A stretch of 64,000 nt of DNA from Albifimbria verrucaria. Lineage: Eukaryota > Ascomycota > Sordariomycetes > Hypocreales > Stachybotryaceae. The translations under genes were made by a program, and so were the position numbers. The notes under the pieces were generated by a model, which was not told the origin of the DNA, ran no database searches, and saw only the letters and a list, made by a program, of their open reading frames with translations. Positions 11,041 to 21,479 of this stretch are shown piece by piece (positions within the stretch are counted from its first letter, which is position 1; every line of letters begins with the position of its first letter). Location of the stretch: the NCBI GenBank assembly GCA_020081605.1, contig JAHREC010000018.1, forward strand, positions 2,108,001 to 2,172,000, given 5' to 3'.

Positions 11041-11668
11041 ATGGTTCGACTCGCTCCGCCTCCCCTCGAGTCGCAACTTGGCTAACAGGCGACTCCGTGA
11101 AAGGCGTCCGAGTCGAGGCTCTACACTTTCTCCCCGGAGACGAAACAGCACCTGCGCAAGTTCCGCTTGACTACTTCGCGCTCCAAGGATCCTCAGGCCG
11201 TTATTTGTATGTATGTCTCTTACTCTACTACTTCCCCATTGGCAGTCCTTGCTGATCAGTGCCCGACTCCTACCCACCAGATATGATTGATAAAAACACC
11301 CACGAGATCCGCCAAGACGAAGATCAGACAGTTTACAAGTCCCTCGAAGAAATCGGCGATGACCTTCCCGACCACTCCCCGCGATTCATCCTGCTGAGCT
11401 ACCCGCTTACAATGGTACGTTTGCCGCATACGAGGGAGACTTCCTATCGCCGATAACTGCAGCTGACGACAGCACCTAGCCGGATGGACGAATGTCGGTC
11501 CCTTACGTTATGCTATACTACCTCCCCATCACGTGTAATGCCGAGGTGCGCATGCTATACGCAGGCGCCAAGGAGCTCATGCGCAACACAAGCGAGGTAG
11601 GCAGGATCATTGATCTGGAATCTGTGGACGATTTGGAGGAGGTTCCGGACAAGTTAAAGTCCGAGTAA
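11041..11668 (+). CDS. Glia maturation factor homologue (ADF-homology domain)
   Basis: Small actin-regulatory protein of the GMF branch of the ADF/cofilin family, which binds Arp2/3 and promotes debranching of actin networks (family knowledge). Coding exons are 11104-11206, 11281-11414 and 11480-11668, with standard GTATGT and GTACGT donors, giving one ADF-H domain of about 140 residues. Visible blocks are SRLYTFSPETKQHLRKF, IRQDEDQTVYKSLEEI, SPRFILLSYPLT and VPYVMLYYLPITCNAEVRML. An in-frame stop lies just upstream of exon 2 and no ATG opens it, so the start must be spliced on. The best model is a first coding exon consisting only of the ATG at 11041 and an intron 11044-11103 with a CTAAC branch site but a weak GTTCGA donor. 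The main body is intact, with no frameshift. Confidence 0.9.
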
Positions 11669-11768
11669 GAAGGTCATATTTTGGACATCTAGGCAACGCG
11701 AATTGCCTACGCCACATAAAAATCGCATGGTCGGCGCCGCTATGCGTAAATCATGAATTCGTTCTATA

Positions 11769-12857
11769 TTAATCCTCTGGTAGAACGCTCTTCGCGTCCA
11801 GTCCAAGCTGGCTAGCTACGTTCTTAACCACCTCTTTGAAAGCCAAGCAGGCAGGGCTATCTGGGAATGAATCGAAGTAGCTCTCGCCGTAGTCGCACGC
11901 CATCCTTATTCTTGGATCCAGCGGCACGGCGCCCAAGAACAGGATGCCCATCTCCTCTGCCAATGCTCGTCCACCACCTGTGCTTGCCTTAAAGATCTTA
12001 CTCTCTCCTGAGCATTTTGGGCATACAAACCCGCTCATGTTCTCTGCCAATCCTAGTACCCTGATGCCAGCCTTGCGGCAAAAATCGATTTCTTTGCGTA
12101 CGTCCAGTAAAGACACCTCCTGCGGCGTTGTGACCATCACCGCGCCGTCTATTCCACTTTCTTTCAGGAATGAGTTGACACTGAGGTGTTCGTCACTTGT
12201 TCCAGGAGGCGTGTCCACCAGGAGAAAGTCCAGCTCGCCCCATTCCACATCCTTAAGGAACTGCTTGATGAGCCCGTTCTTCTTCGGGCCTCGCCAGATG
12301 ATTGCATCGTCACGGTTGGGCAGCATGAACTGAATGCTCATGACCCCCAGGTTATCCATGACCCATACAGGCGACCATCCACTGCCACTGACATGTATCG
12401 TCTCCTCCTCGACACCCATCATTTTGGGGATGCTTGGGCCACAGATGTCAGTGTCCATGATGCCCACTGTGCTGTCAGGGTTTGTTGCAAAGGCATGTGC
12501 TAGGAGCGATGTGAATGTGCTCTTTCCAACACCACCCTTGCCACTGAGAACAAGGATGCGATGCTTGACGCCTTCAAGCCGGGCAGATATGAGAGGAATG
12601 TCCGGGTCAGGGCCCTTTGGCGCAGAGGCGCAGATAGCTTGGTTGGGACAGCCCGCACCTATAGACTCTATGTCAGTACGAGCAAGTTTGAGCAGAGGGA
12701 CAGCGAACGGAATACATACATGAGTCTGCTGTGCCAGCTTGCTCCGATTCAGGGCCGGGACAGTGCTCTGGTTCCGGCGCTACCAACTCCGGCTTTTGTT
12801 TGAGGGGTTGCTGATAACATCCTGTACAGCATCTGGCTCCTCCAGTGAAGGCGCCAT
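11769..12857 (-). CDS. nbp35: Cytosolic Fe-S cluster assembly ATPase NBP35
   Basis: P-loop scaffold of the CIA pathway, working with CFD1 to build 4Fe-4S clusters for cytosolic and nuclear proteins. The N-terminal ferredoxin-like cysteine motif C-x13-C-x2-C-x5-C is present ([24 protein letters not shown]). It is spliced across an intron at about 12660-12719 that interrupts the second cysteine codon. The deviant Walker A is [37 protein letters not shown] and the C-terminal CPKC motif that bridges subunits follow. The cysteine-rich N-terminus separates it from CFD1. The start MAPSLEEP at 12857 is family-like, but the frame slips in a C4 run (+ strand G4 at 12804-12807); one more C joins it cleanly to [14 protein letters not shown]. 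The 3' end is about 100 bp from that of GMF. Confidence 0.95.
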
Positions 12858-13441
12858 TTCTTTTGATGTGGTTTCTTCACCGTATATGATTATCTGAGCT
12901 CGGTGAGAGGAAAGCGTTTGCTAGGGGTTGTTTATTTCTGGTGGCGACGACACTTATACGCTTAATAATGCTCGAGTCACAGCGGGACTTATTGAACATT
13001 TTCGCCAGAGTACCTCTTCTAATTTATAGTAGTACTCCCCATTTGATGTATACCTACCTAGTTAAAAGTATATATGTTTAGGACGCAGCATGATAAGACA
13101 ACACAAGGATCTATATATTAGAGAATTATATCTACTGTGATCATAGTACGTTACTCAATACTACTCTATAGGCTCTTTGCTTTGTTGTCTGTTGTACAGG
13201 GTAACAGGGCAGATTTGGTTGCCTCAATGACTGCGGTATCGGGTCCCCTCTTAGCAGGTACACGCATCTGGCACTTCCATCCACTGAATGATCAGTGCGC
13301 GTTCAGTCATTCGCTTTACAAACTTAAAAAAGGAACATAGTTCAGCAACCATAGGCGGATGAGGATGTTTGAGATAGACTGGCAAAACAAGGTCCGAAGT
13401 TGCAGATTGGTAGACCAAAAAGGGATTGATCTCAAAAGAAA
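12858..13441. other. Intergenic, AT-rich, upstream of NBP35
   Basis: About 0.6 kb with an AT-rich core near 13020-13140. It holds the NBP35 promoter and the 3' flank of the tRNA gene. No open frame is convincing. Confidence 0.5.
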
Positions 13442-13512
13442 GGTTCCAGAGGGAGTCGAACCCTCGCTGGCGGAATCAGAATCCGCAGTCATAACCGTTA
13501 GACCATGGAACC
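13442..13512 (-). tRNA. tRNA-Gln (anticodon CTG)
   Basis: The 71-nt reverse-strand sequence folds as a complete cloverleaf. The acceptor GGTTCCA pairs with TGGAACC. The anticodon stem GCGGA/TCCGC closes the loop TTCTGAA with anticodon CTG, reading CAG. The T arm contains GGTTCGACTCC. There is no intron. The gene sits about 200 bp upstream of LIA1 and points away from it. Confidence 0.95.
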
Positions 13513-13712
13513 GTTTGAAGCGGTTAGCCGCTTCCCATGGTTGGTTGACAAACACCCAATTATTTGTCACTATATACCGCATAACCTACCAGTGGTGCGT
13601 GATACCCTCCACCGCGGGGCTTATCGGCCATCACCCCACCTAAAATTTGATTCTTCAGTCACTTATACCCACCTTCTACTCTTCCCCATTATCAGTATCA
13701 TTTGTTGTAAAG

Positions 13713-14741
13713 ATGGCTGATACGACTATTTCGAGCTTGCGGCAGAGCCTCTGCTCTGAGGACACCCCTCTCCCCGTCCGCTTCCGCGCCTTGTTTTCTC
13801 TGAAGCACCTGGCGCAAACTTCTGACTCCGACGCCACGGTCGTTGCTGCCATCGAGGGTATTGCCGCCGCCTTCTCCTCCCCGTCTGCTTTACTCAAGCA
13901 CGAGTTGGCATACTGCCTGGGCCAGACCCGCAATGCGGCTGCTGTTGAGCCCCTGAAGAGTGTTCTCTCCAATGTTCAGGAGGATCCTATGTGCCGACAC
14001 GAAGCCGCTGAGGCCCTTGGCGCATTGGGCATAGCCGAAAACCTCGAGATCCTGAAGCACTTCCGCGACCGAGAAGGCGAGTCTGTGGCCGTAAAGGAGA
14101 CATGCGAGATTGCTATCGATCGTATTGAATGGGAGAACTCCGAGAATCACAAGCAGGAGAAGTTGCACCAAAGGTAAGACATTGCTTTCGAGAATTGTCT
14201 TGTCATTCAAGCCACATACTAATTAATTAGTGATTTTGCTTCCATTGACCCTGCGCCGCCCATGCCCGAGTCCGAAAAGACTGTAGAAGAGCTGGCAAAG
14301 ACGTTGATGGACACATCCCTGCCTCTGTTCCTGCGATATCGCGCCATGTTCGCCCTCCGCGACCTTGCATCGCCGCCTGATCTACCCACTGCTGTACCTG
14401 CTGTCGAGGCTCTTGCTACCGGCTTTGCCGATAGCTCAGAGCTCTTCCGCCATGAAGTCGCCTTTGTTTTTGGACAGCTTTCACACCCCGCCTCGATACC
14501 AGCTCTTACAGCAGCGCTGAGTAACCTTGAGGAGGCCAGTATGGTTCGACACGAAGCGGCCGAGGCTCTGGGAAGTCTCGGCGATGAGGAGGGTGTTGAG
14601 GATACCCTGAAGAAGTTCCTTCATGACAAGGAAAAGGTCGTTCGTGAAAGCGTCATTGTAGCGTTGGATATGGCCGAGTATGAGAAGGGCGGAGAGACGG
14701 AGTATGCTTTGATTCCGGAGGTTGGCGCCGCTTCAGCATAG
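13713..14741 (+). CDS. lia1: Deoxyhypusine hydroxylase
   Basis: Di-iron HEAT-repeat enzyme that completes hypusine formation on eIF5A in the cytosol. Two exons (13713-14173 and 14231-14741) encode 323 residues, typical of the family. The two halves are internal duplicates: each starts with a HEAT segment containing [12 protein letters not shown] or [12 protein letters not shown], then [12 protein letters not shown] or [12 protein letters not shown], then a [13 protein letters not shown] or [13 protein letters not shown] segment. The four His-Glu pairs (KHE, RHE, RHE, RHE) are the iron ligands known for the family. The 57-nt intron has a GTAAGA donor and lies in the linker. The frame is fully intact, one of few such cases in this window. 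It is divergent from the tRNA and NBP35. Confidence 0.97.
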
Positions 14742-14794
14742 ATAAAATAGACGCTTTCTAGTTAATGATTCACATGATACCGTGCACTCGACTC

Positions 14795-15272
14795 TTAATT
14801 GTTCGCTTGCCAGCTATGTGGGAATTAGCAGAAGAAACACAAAACTGTCACCACAGGCATTGCTTACGTGTTTCCACATTTGCAGTTGTAGATGATGGTG
14901 GAACCTTCATCTGCACTGCGCAGTTGCACCGTCGTGTAGGTAACTTCTTCACCACCGCATTTGGGGCATCGCTCCTCGGCTGCAGCCTCGGTCTGCAGGT
15001 TGCGACGGTCTACAGCTTGGACGCTGGACTGAAGCTTTTGTCGCAGGAATGAGGGAAAGTCGGAGGGTTTCGTCTTCGTTACGATGGTCTTCGAACCGGT
15101 ATCTAAAGTCCAGAGTTATAAGCACGGGATGATGCTTCTGGCGGCACAGTGAACGTACCCTTGCTCTCGGCGCCACAGCATTCGCACACCAAAATGTTCC
15201 TCTCGGTACCCTTGGTTGCAGGAGAAGATTCCCGCAGTCATCGCAGAACACCAATGACCCGATTGCCGACAT
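14795..15272 (-). CDS. rpa12: RNA polymerase I subunit RPA12
   Basis: Zinc-ribbon subunit of Pol I required for transcript cleavage and termination in the nucleolus. It starts MSAIGSLVFCDDCGNLLP. The N-terminal ribbon is CDDC and CECC; the C-terminal TFIIS-like ribbon has CPKC, the catalytic hairpin RSADEGST, and CKC. An intron (GTACGT donor, roughly 15100-15160) splits the two ribbons. The ORF appears to stop after CKCGNT, but a GTAAGC donor there and a CATAG acceptor yield a 19-nt last exon encoding WQANN, which fits the normal Asn-Asn end. A frame slip at 15221-15222 (GG on +; CC should be CCC) separates GNLL from PATKGTERNILVCECC. The 3' end abuts LIA1. Confidence 0.92.
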
Positions 15273-15812
15273 TTTTTCTCTCTTTGCGACGGTATGTCAA
15301 ACTTGCGGCGCAATCGCGAACTGCTAGTTCTTAAAAATTTATGGACTTTTTCCGTTCCTGCATGATTCACTGGCAGACTTTGGCGGCCATGGTTGCACCA
15401 AGTACTCTGACGGAATAACTGATAAGGCCAGCGTCGCGCAGCTGATAGCCGGAATAAGCTATGATTGGTCCGAAAGCCTCGACAAGCATCAGCCTGGTTG
15501 GTCCCCAGTTGAATGTTTGGAGGGCGAGGCTGCTCCTTCCTTCATTAAGCTCACGGGATACCTGACGAAGTCGGGGATTGCATGTTTCGTTGCCCAACAT
15601 GTCCCGCTGACATGGATGCACGCCTTGTTCTCGCTTGCAGCTCTTCACACGAAGCCAAACCGCCGACCGCCGCACAAGTCACACCCAGCACGACGACTCG
15701 CTCAGGTTGATTTGGGTTGCGTCGCGATCTCGATGCGCCTACACCTGTTGTTTCTTTCGCGGTAGCCCACCTTCAATGCGCCGCCATTGTGTGGCTCGTG
15801 AATACGGCAAAC
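15273..15812. promoter_or_regulatory. Divergent promoter region (RPA12 / SCC2)
   Basis: About 0.54 kb separating divergent starts. A minus-strand frame at 15367-15675 has no recognisable domain and is treated as chance. No specific motif was identified. Confidence 0.4.
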
Positions 15813-18800
15813 ATGCAGCCGCACAACATGAATAGCCCATACAATGGGTTCGGCGCTCAACAGGATCCTGACGCTCAGGGCACTATCTCACGGCCATTCA
15901 CCCTTCAGGAGGCCCTGCCATACTCGCCCCAGACGTCAACAATACCATTTCTTCCAGGTTAGCATTGAAGCGATAACTCCCTTCCATCCCGTGGGAAAAC
16001 AAGTCATCTAATGCGCTACAGATATCATCCCTGACCCGATACTTGGCTCTGGCTCGCCGGCACCCCCGTTTCCAACATGTTCACGCGACAAGAGTACGAC
16101 CGATTGAACGAAGAAGCCGCCAACCAAGATCAACTGCCGAAAAGTGTTAAGCACGCAGTCGACTATATCTTGCAGGACCTGATGCCTTCCAGAAAAACAC
16201 AATAGTACGTTAGGACTTCCCGTCTCTCAGTCAGCGATGCTAACGATGCCTAGCAACTTCCGTGTTGTGCCTAAACACATCCCGAATCCGGTCCCGGGAA
16301 GAAGCATCTCACAAGGGCTTTCGCCCGTTACCAAAGCCGTGTATGGAAAAGTTGGATCTTTCTTCAAAGCAACTAAGGCAACCGTGAATGGCAGGGTGGG
16401 AACCCCGGTGAAGCCGTCCATTGAATCCGCACCATCCATATCGCCGAGCACCAGTGTACACGACCCCGGGGCGCACAACTCTCATGCGCATAGGTCAAAC
16501 TCAGTTAGAATAGAGGTTGCCATTCCCGCAAAGAGCGTCACGGAGAAGTCCTCCTATATCGACTTCCCAGACTTTGTCTCCCCAGAGCAGATTCAGTCAA
16601 CCAGCGTGCATCAACAGCAAATACAACAGCCGAGACTCCCATCGATACAGAACAACTTGAATGGCGCACAGGAATTTTCTTCGACACCTCAAACAACGGT
16701 CACGCCAGAGGTTCCTCAAACTTCATCGTTTCGCATCGAGTTGCCATCTGGAAATATCAACAGGGATGAATACATTGAGGTGAAGCCCATTATAGAGAAT
16801 CCTGATCATCTCTCGAGTCGAAAATCCGCAGGGCAGTCGTACGCAGGGGATCAAGAACTTATTGGGCAAAGCCTCGATCAGCGCCAGCGTGCAGACGCGG
16901 CGCTTGACACTCTCGACAAGTTGACGAGGAATGTTTTTGCAGCTGTTGGCTGTGCGTTGGCAGGAGAGGCAGGTTACGACCACATTGTATCAACAACCTC
17001 GGACCAAGAAGTCATCATGACGGCGGCAACGCAACAAAAGATGCACAGCAATATTCAAAAAGTCATTTCGCTTGGCTGCTTTGACCGGGTTCCGCTTGAA
17101 AACCTGGTCCAAGTCTTGAAACTCAGCGAAGTGGCTCTCAAACAAGTCGATGATCTCGAGCTACGAATAGACGAGGAATGGGACGAAGCAGCTGTCGAGT
17201 CATGGGTTCGTCAGCTTCCAGAAGTTGAGACTATGCTGAAAACTGCTCGTACTTGTTTGCGCCTGCTTTCAGGAGGCAGAGAAGACAAACAATTATATTC
17301 CGAATCAGTGATGCAGAAGTCTATAAAGCTCTTCAAACTGGTTATCGAGGAACTGATTATCCCGCTTGTGGAACTCCGGAATACGGGTACAACGGCAAAT
17401 ATCTTCAAGATATTCCTAAAGTATAAGAAGGAAGTGTCTTCGACTTTCTCTTGTTGCCAAAAACTCTTTTCCCTCTTGGCTGAACTGGTCACCAAAATCG
17501 AACTTTCAGAGAGCGCCATCAACACTTTGGAATTTACTGCATCCAAACTGATCTTCGTGGAGAATGCCTACTTTGAGAAGGACTCTGCTGTAGGCGTCCA
17601 AAAATTTGATGGAATTCGCTCTGTTGCCATGGATATGCTCTGCCAGATTTTCTTGATTCGACCAGAGCAGCGTCAGGGCATCATTGATGACATACTCACG
17701 TCATTAGAAAAATTGCCTGTTGGCAAGCAAAGCTCAAGACAGTTCAAGTTATCTGATGGCGGAAGTATCCAACCAGTGTCAGCTTTGATCATGCGACTAG
17801 TCCAGGCTAGTTCTGGCCGAGTTGACGAGAGCAGCGGTAATCGTACGTCCATCTTGGGGGCTTTGGATAATGAAGCAAGTGAAGATGACGAATTGGCTGA
17901 GGCGCCCGTTAAAAATCACAGGGAACATCGTCAATAACAAGCGAAAGACTGGCAGCCCAGCAGCACTCAGTTGCCATACATGACTTGGAAACCGTTGTTG
18001 CTTCTCTCAGCGAAACGGCGAAGCGGAATGCCTCATATGTCATCAATTTCATTGTCACTCGTGCCATTCGCTCAACAAAATCAGGCGATACCCCTACCGT
18101 AATCTTCTGGATTTGTTCGTAGACGATTTTACGACATGTCTTGATTCACCAGATTGGCCTTCCGCTGAATTACTACTTCGTCTGCTGATGCTCATGATGA
18201 TGCAGTTATTTGAAGCTGGAAAAACACCTGCACCAGCAAAGAATATGGCTCTAGAATTATTAGGCACCATGAGTGCTGCCATTTCAAGGCTGCGCTCCCA
18301 TGTGAAGAAGACAACAGCGACTTTCGAGGGTAGTGATGCAGATGAGCTTTCACGGTACCTGGGAGAGCTCGCAACACATGTTCTTGAGCAGAAAGGCACC
18401 ATAGAGCACATCGTGGCATGGTCGGGCCCTTTCCGCACTGTTATAGAGTATCTGCAGCGCCGCAGTTCTGATGACCCGCATCTTTCGAATGCGATATCAT
18501 ATCTGGCAGCGGATTGGGCTACTCGTGTTCACACAGGCTACGACTTTTTCCAAGATGATGACCCCGAACGCGATGAGGAATTTGGCCGCCTGGCTTTCCG
18601 GCTCAGAATGATGATTGAGGATCGGACATGGCTTTCAAACGAACACACTTTCAAGCCAGTCTCAGAAACCCAGGCGAAGTTCGGCTATTCCATTGTTCTG
18701 CTACGCTCGCCACTTTGTGAATCTTTCAGTAAGATTCTGAACACGCTCCTCGGATCGATGGCAAGTGACCAAGCCACTGTGCGCAGCAAGAGTTTGAAGA

Positions 18801-21479
18801 GCATTACGCAGGTATTGGAAACCGACCCATCTATCCTGGATGGCAACTCCCCAGTCATTCAGCTCATTCTGGATTGCTCCAGTGACCCATCAACACAAGT
18901 CAGAGATTCTGCTCTTGGCCTTTTGGGCAGCTGTATTAGTATGAGGCCTGGACTGGAAAGCTCGTTGACCCCACAGATCATTGACCGATTTCATGATGCG
19001 GGTGTAGGTGTGCGCAAACGAGCCATGAAACTCGCCCGCGATATTTACCTTCGTAACCGGGATAAAGCACTGCGCAGTGCTATAGCTAACGGACTGCTCC
19101 GTCGCGTGCAAGACCCTGATGAAGGTGTTCGTGATCTTGCGCGCCAGATGATGGAGGAAGTGTGGTTTGCACCTTTTATCATAAGGAAGCTTCTGCTGTG
19201 TTCGAGACATCGCTTACGGATCACGTTGCGCTCATTATCCAAACAGTCAAATCCGGCAACGTTACAGAAATTCTCGACAGAGTATTCCAGTCTATCTTGA
19301 AGCCCCAAAACAAGGCTTTGGAGGGACCATTCTCGGTGTGTTCGAAGATCGTGGCTAACATGTTTGGACTGGTGGACAACCTTGATTCAGAGGATCCGAA
19401 TGTCCCCTCAGGCCGCGATGCCCTGCAGGTGCTCACAATTTTGCAAAAGCAGACCCTAAGCTTTTCAACTTTGAGCAAATTAGGCTTCTCAAGCCACAGC
19501 TCGCAAGCTTCAGCGGAGCCGACGAGTTGGCCGCATTTCGAGCAGTCACTGTTATATACAAACGCGTACTTCCAAAACTACCGACGGTCCATTCGGAGTT
19601 CCTCATCGAGGTTCGTCTTCAGCTTCTAAAGGGTATTGGAAAAATCTCCTCGCGAGGCGCCCTTGATGACTTAATCGCCTGTGCGCGTGTTTGTTGCGAT
19701 CTGCTCAAAGATTTTGCCCCTTGGCCAATCTTGTTGCATCCAGTTTGATGGGTATTCAGAAGCTGCCGAAAGTTGGTCTTAATCCAAAACAGCTCAGCAT
19801 TCTAGGTGCCTACTCAATCATTCTTGGAAATGTGGCAAAACACTGTGACCTTGATCAGCAGATACAGACATTCAAGGCCAAGTTTCCTAAATGGCAAGGC
19901 GATTCTGTTCCTCGTTTGATTATTGATACACTTTCTCCTTACACGTCTGCATCACAAACCATGGACGCACGGAAGGCAGCCCTTGAAGCAATTGGCTTAG
20001 TCTGCCAGGCTTGGCCGCGCAATTATGTCCTTGCCAAGGTGTACACGGCATTCCAACAGGTGTTCCAAGACGAGGTGTCAGTACTGGAGACCATGATTCT
20101 GAGATCATTCAAGGAGTTCCTCATGACCGAAGAAAGACGGTCTGAAGCAGCATCTGCAGCAGCTGGTGCCGACCAAGGAAAGAAAAAGGAGCTCACAGTA
20201 ATGGGCGGAACGAACTTTGATGATGTGGCTAGTGCTACTACACAACGATTCTTAAAGGACATCACACGAATTGCCTTGACTACGCAAGATGAACACGCAT
20301 TTCTGGCGATGGAAGTACTCGGCAGTATCAATCGACAAGGCTTAACACATCCTAAAGAAACAGGAGTCACATTGATCACTTTAGAGACGTCAGCAAACCG
20401 CAAGATTGCAGACTTGGCTTTCCTTGAGCACAAGGCGCTCCACGATAAGCATGAAACAGTACTGGAGCGAGAATATGCCAAAGCGATCCAATCCGCGTAC
20501 AACTATCAAAGAGATGTAGTGAAAGATTCTCATGGCGCTATAGCTGATTCATTCCAGCCGAAGCTTCACTTGATGATGGAGGTGCTTAAGATCAGCAAAA
20601 TGAAGAACCGACAGCGCTTTCTGGAGAAACTTTGTGGACAAGTGGATTTTGATCCCGCCAAGCTGGACGTTTCTGAGGCTGTCCCCCACATATCGACTTC
20701 TCGCGTTTCATTCTGGAGAATGTGGCGTTCTTTGACTACCAGACAGTAGGAGAACTACAGACTACAGTCAACACAATGGAAAAGATCGTGACAAGTACTG
20801 GTGCTACGGTAGCCCAGGCCATTGAGTCCGAGGTTTTCAATGTACGGGTTGACGTTGACCATCAACAAGCACAGACACTGTTGCACGATGATGCCCAGAC
20901 CCAGATTGACGCACAAATTCTCGGCAGAGAAGTGCCAAACCCTCTCTCATCCGTTGAGCCAACACGTTTGCGCCAACTGACGGGAGCTTCGATGATATTG
21001 TTGATGATGTGGGAGGCACGCACGTACCTGCGGCGTCTGTATGGCATGGGCTCGAATCGAAACGACAGCAAGGCCAAGGCTCTCGCAAAGGACTTGAACA
21101 AGTCGCCAGTCAAGGTCCCAGGTGTCACGGGCTCAAAATTCTGGGATGAGGTCGAGAACCACATGAAGGGGCTTGAGTCTCATGAGATGATGTTGCAGAA
21201 GTGCAAAGGATTTGTTGAGTTGATGAACGTTGACAAGGAATTTAAGGTGGCCGATGAAGACGATGACATGGGATTGGAAGACCCAGCCACGCCGAGTGAC
21301 GGGGATGGCGATGAAGATGGCATGGAGCGGGGCCGTAAAAGGAAAGGAGTCGGCACACCAGGGGACGCAAGAAGCGGGCGCGGTCTGACTCTCAGCCGCG
21401 GAAGAGAGGTCGGCCACGGAAGCAACAGGCTGACATGGAGCAAGACATGGATGACGAACTTGACGGTGACTGGATTTGA
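15813..21479 (+). CDS. mis4: Sister chromatid cohesion loader SCC2/MIS4 (NIPBL family)
   Basis: Large HEAT-repeat protein that loads cohesin onto chromatin; about 1,850 residues when joined, the usual fungal length. The N-terminus (MQPHNMNSPYNGFG, then LQEALPYSP) is followed by introns 15958-16021 and about 16204-16253. The middle contains SGDTPYRNLLDLFVDDF and APAKNMALELLGTM. HEAT segments follow, such as SSDPSTQVRDSALGLLGSC and GVGVRKRAMKLARDIY. The C-terminus is basic with an AT-hook-like KRGRPRK and ends ELDGDWI. Eight one-base losses break the frame: CC 16072, GGG 17921, CCCC 18091, TTTT 19174, TTTT 19439, CCCC 19717, CCCCC 20683 and GGGG 21361. Each is repaired by one more base of the same kind. 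Homology is continuous across every break, so I annotate a real gene. SCC2 assignment rests on family memory of these segments. Confidence 0.9.

Noticed and set aside
17900..21479. Programmed ribosomal frameshifting or several separate genes in the SCC2 region
   Set aside because: Eight shifts, all requiring an added base at short runs, without slippery-site or pseudoknot features; the pieces form one collinear protein family.
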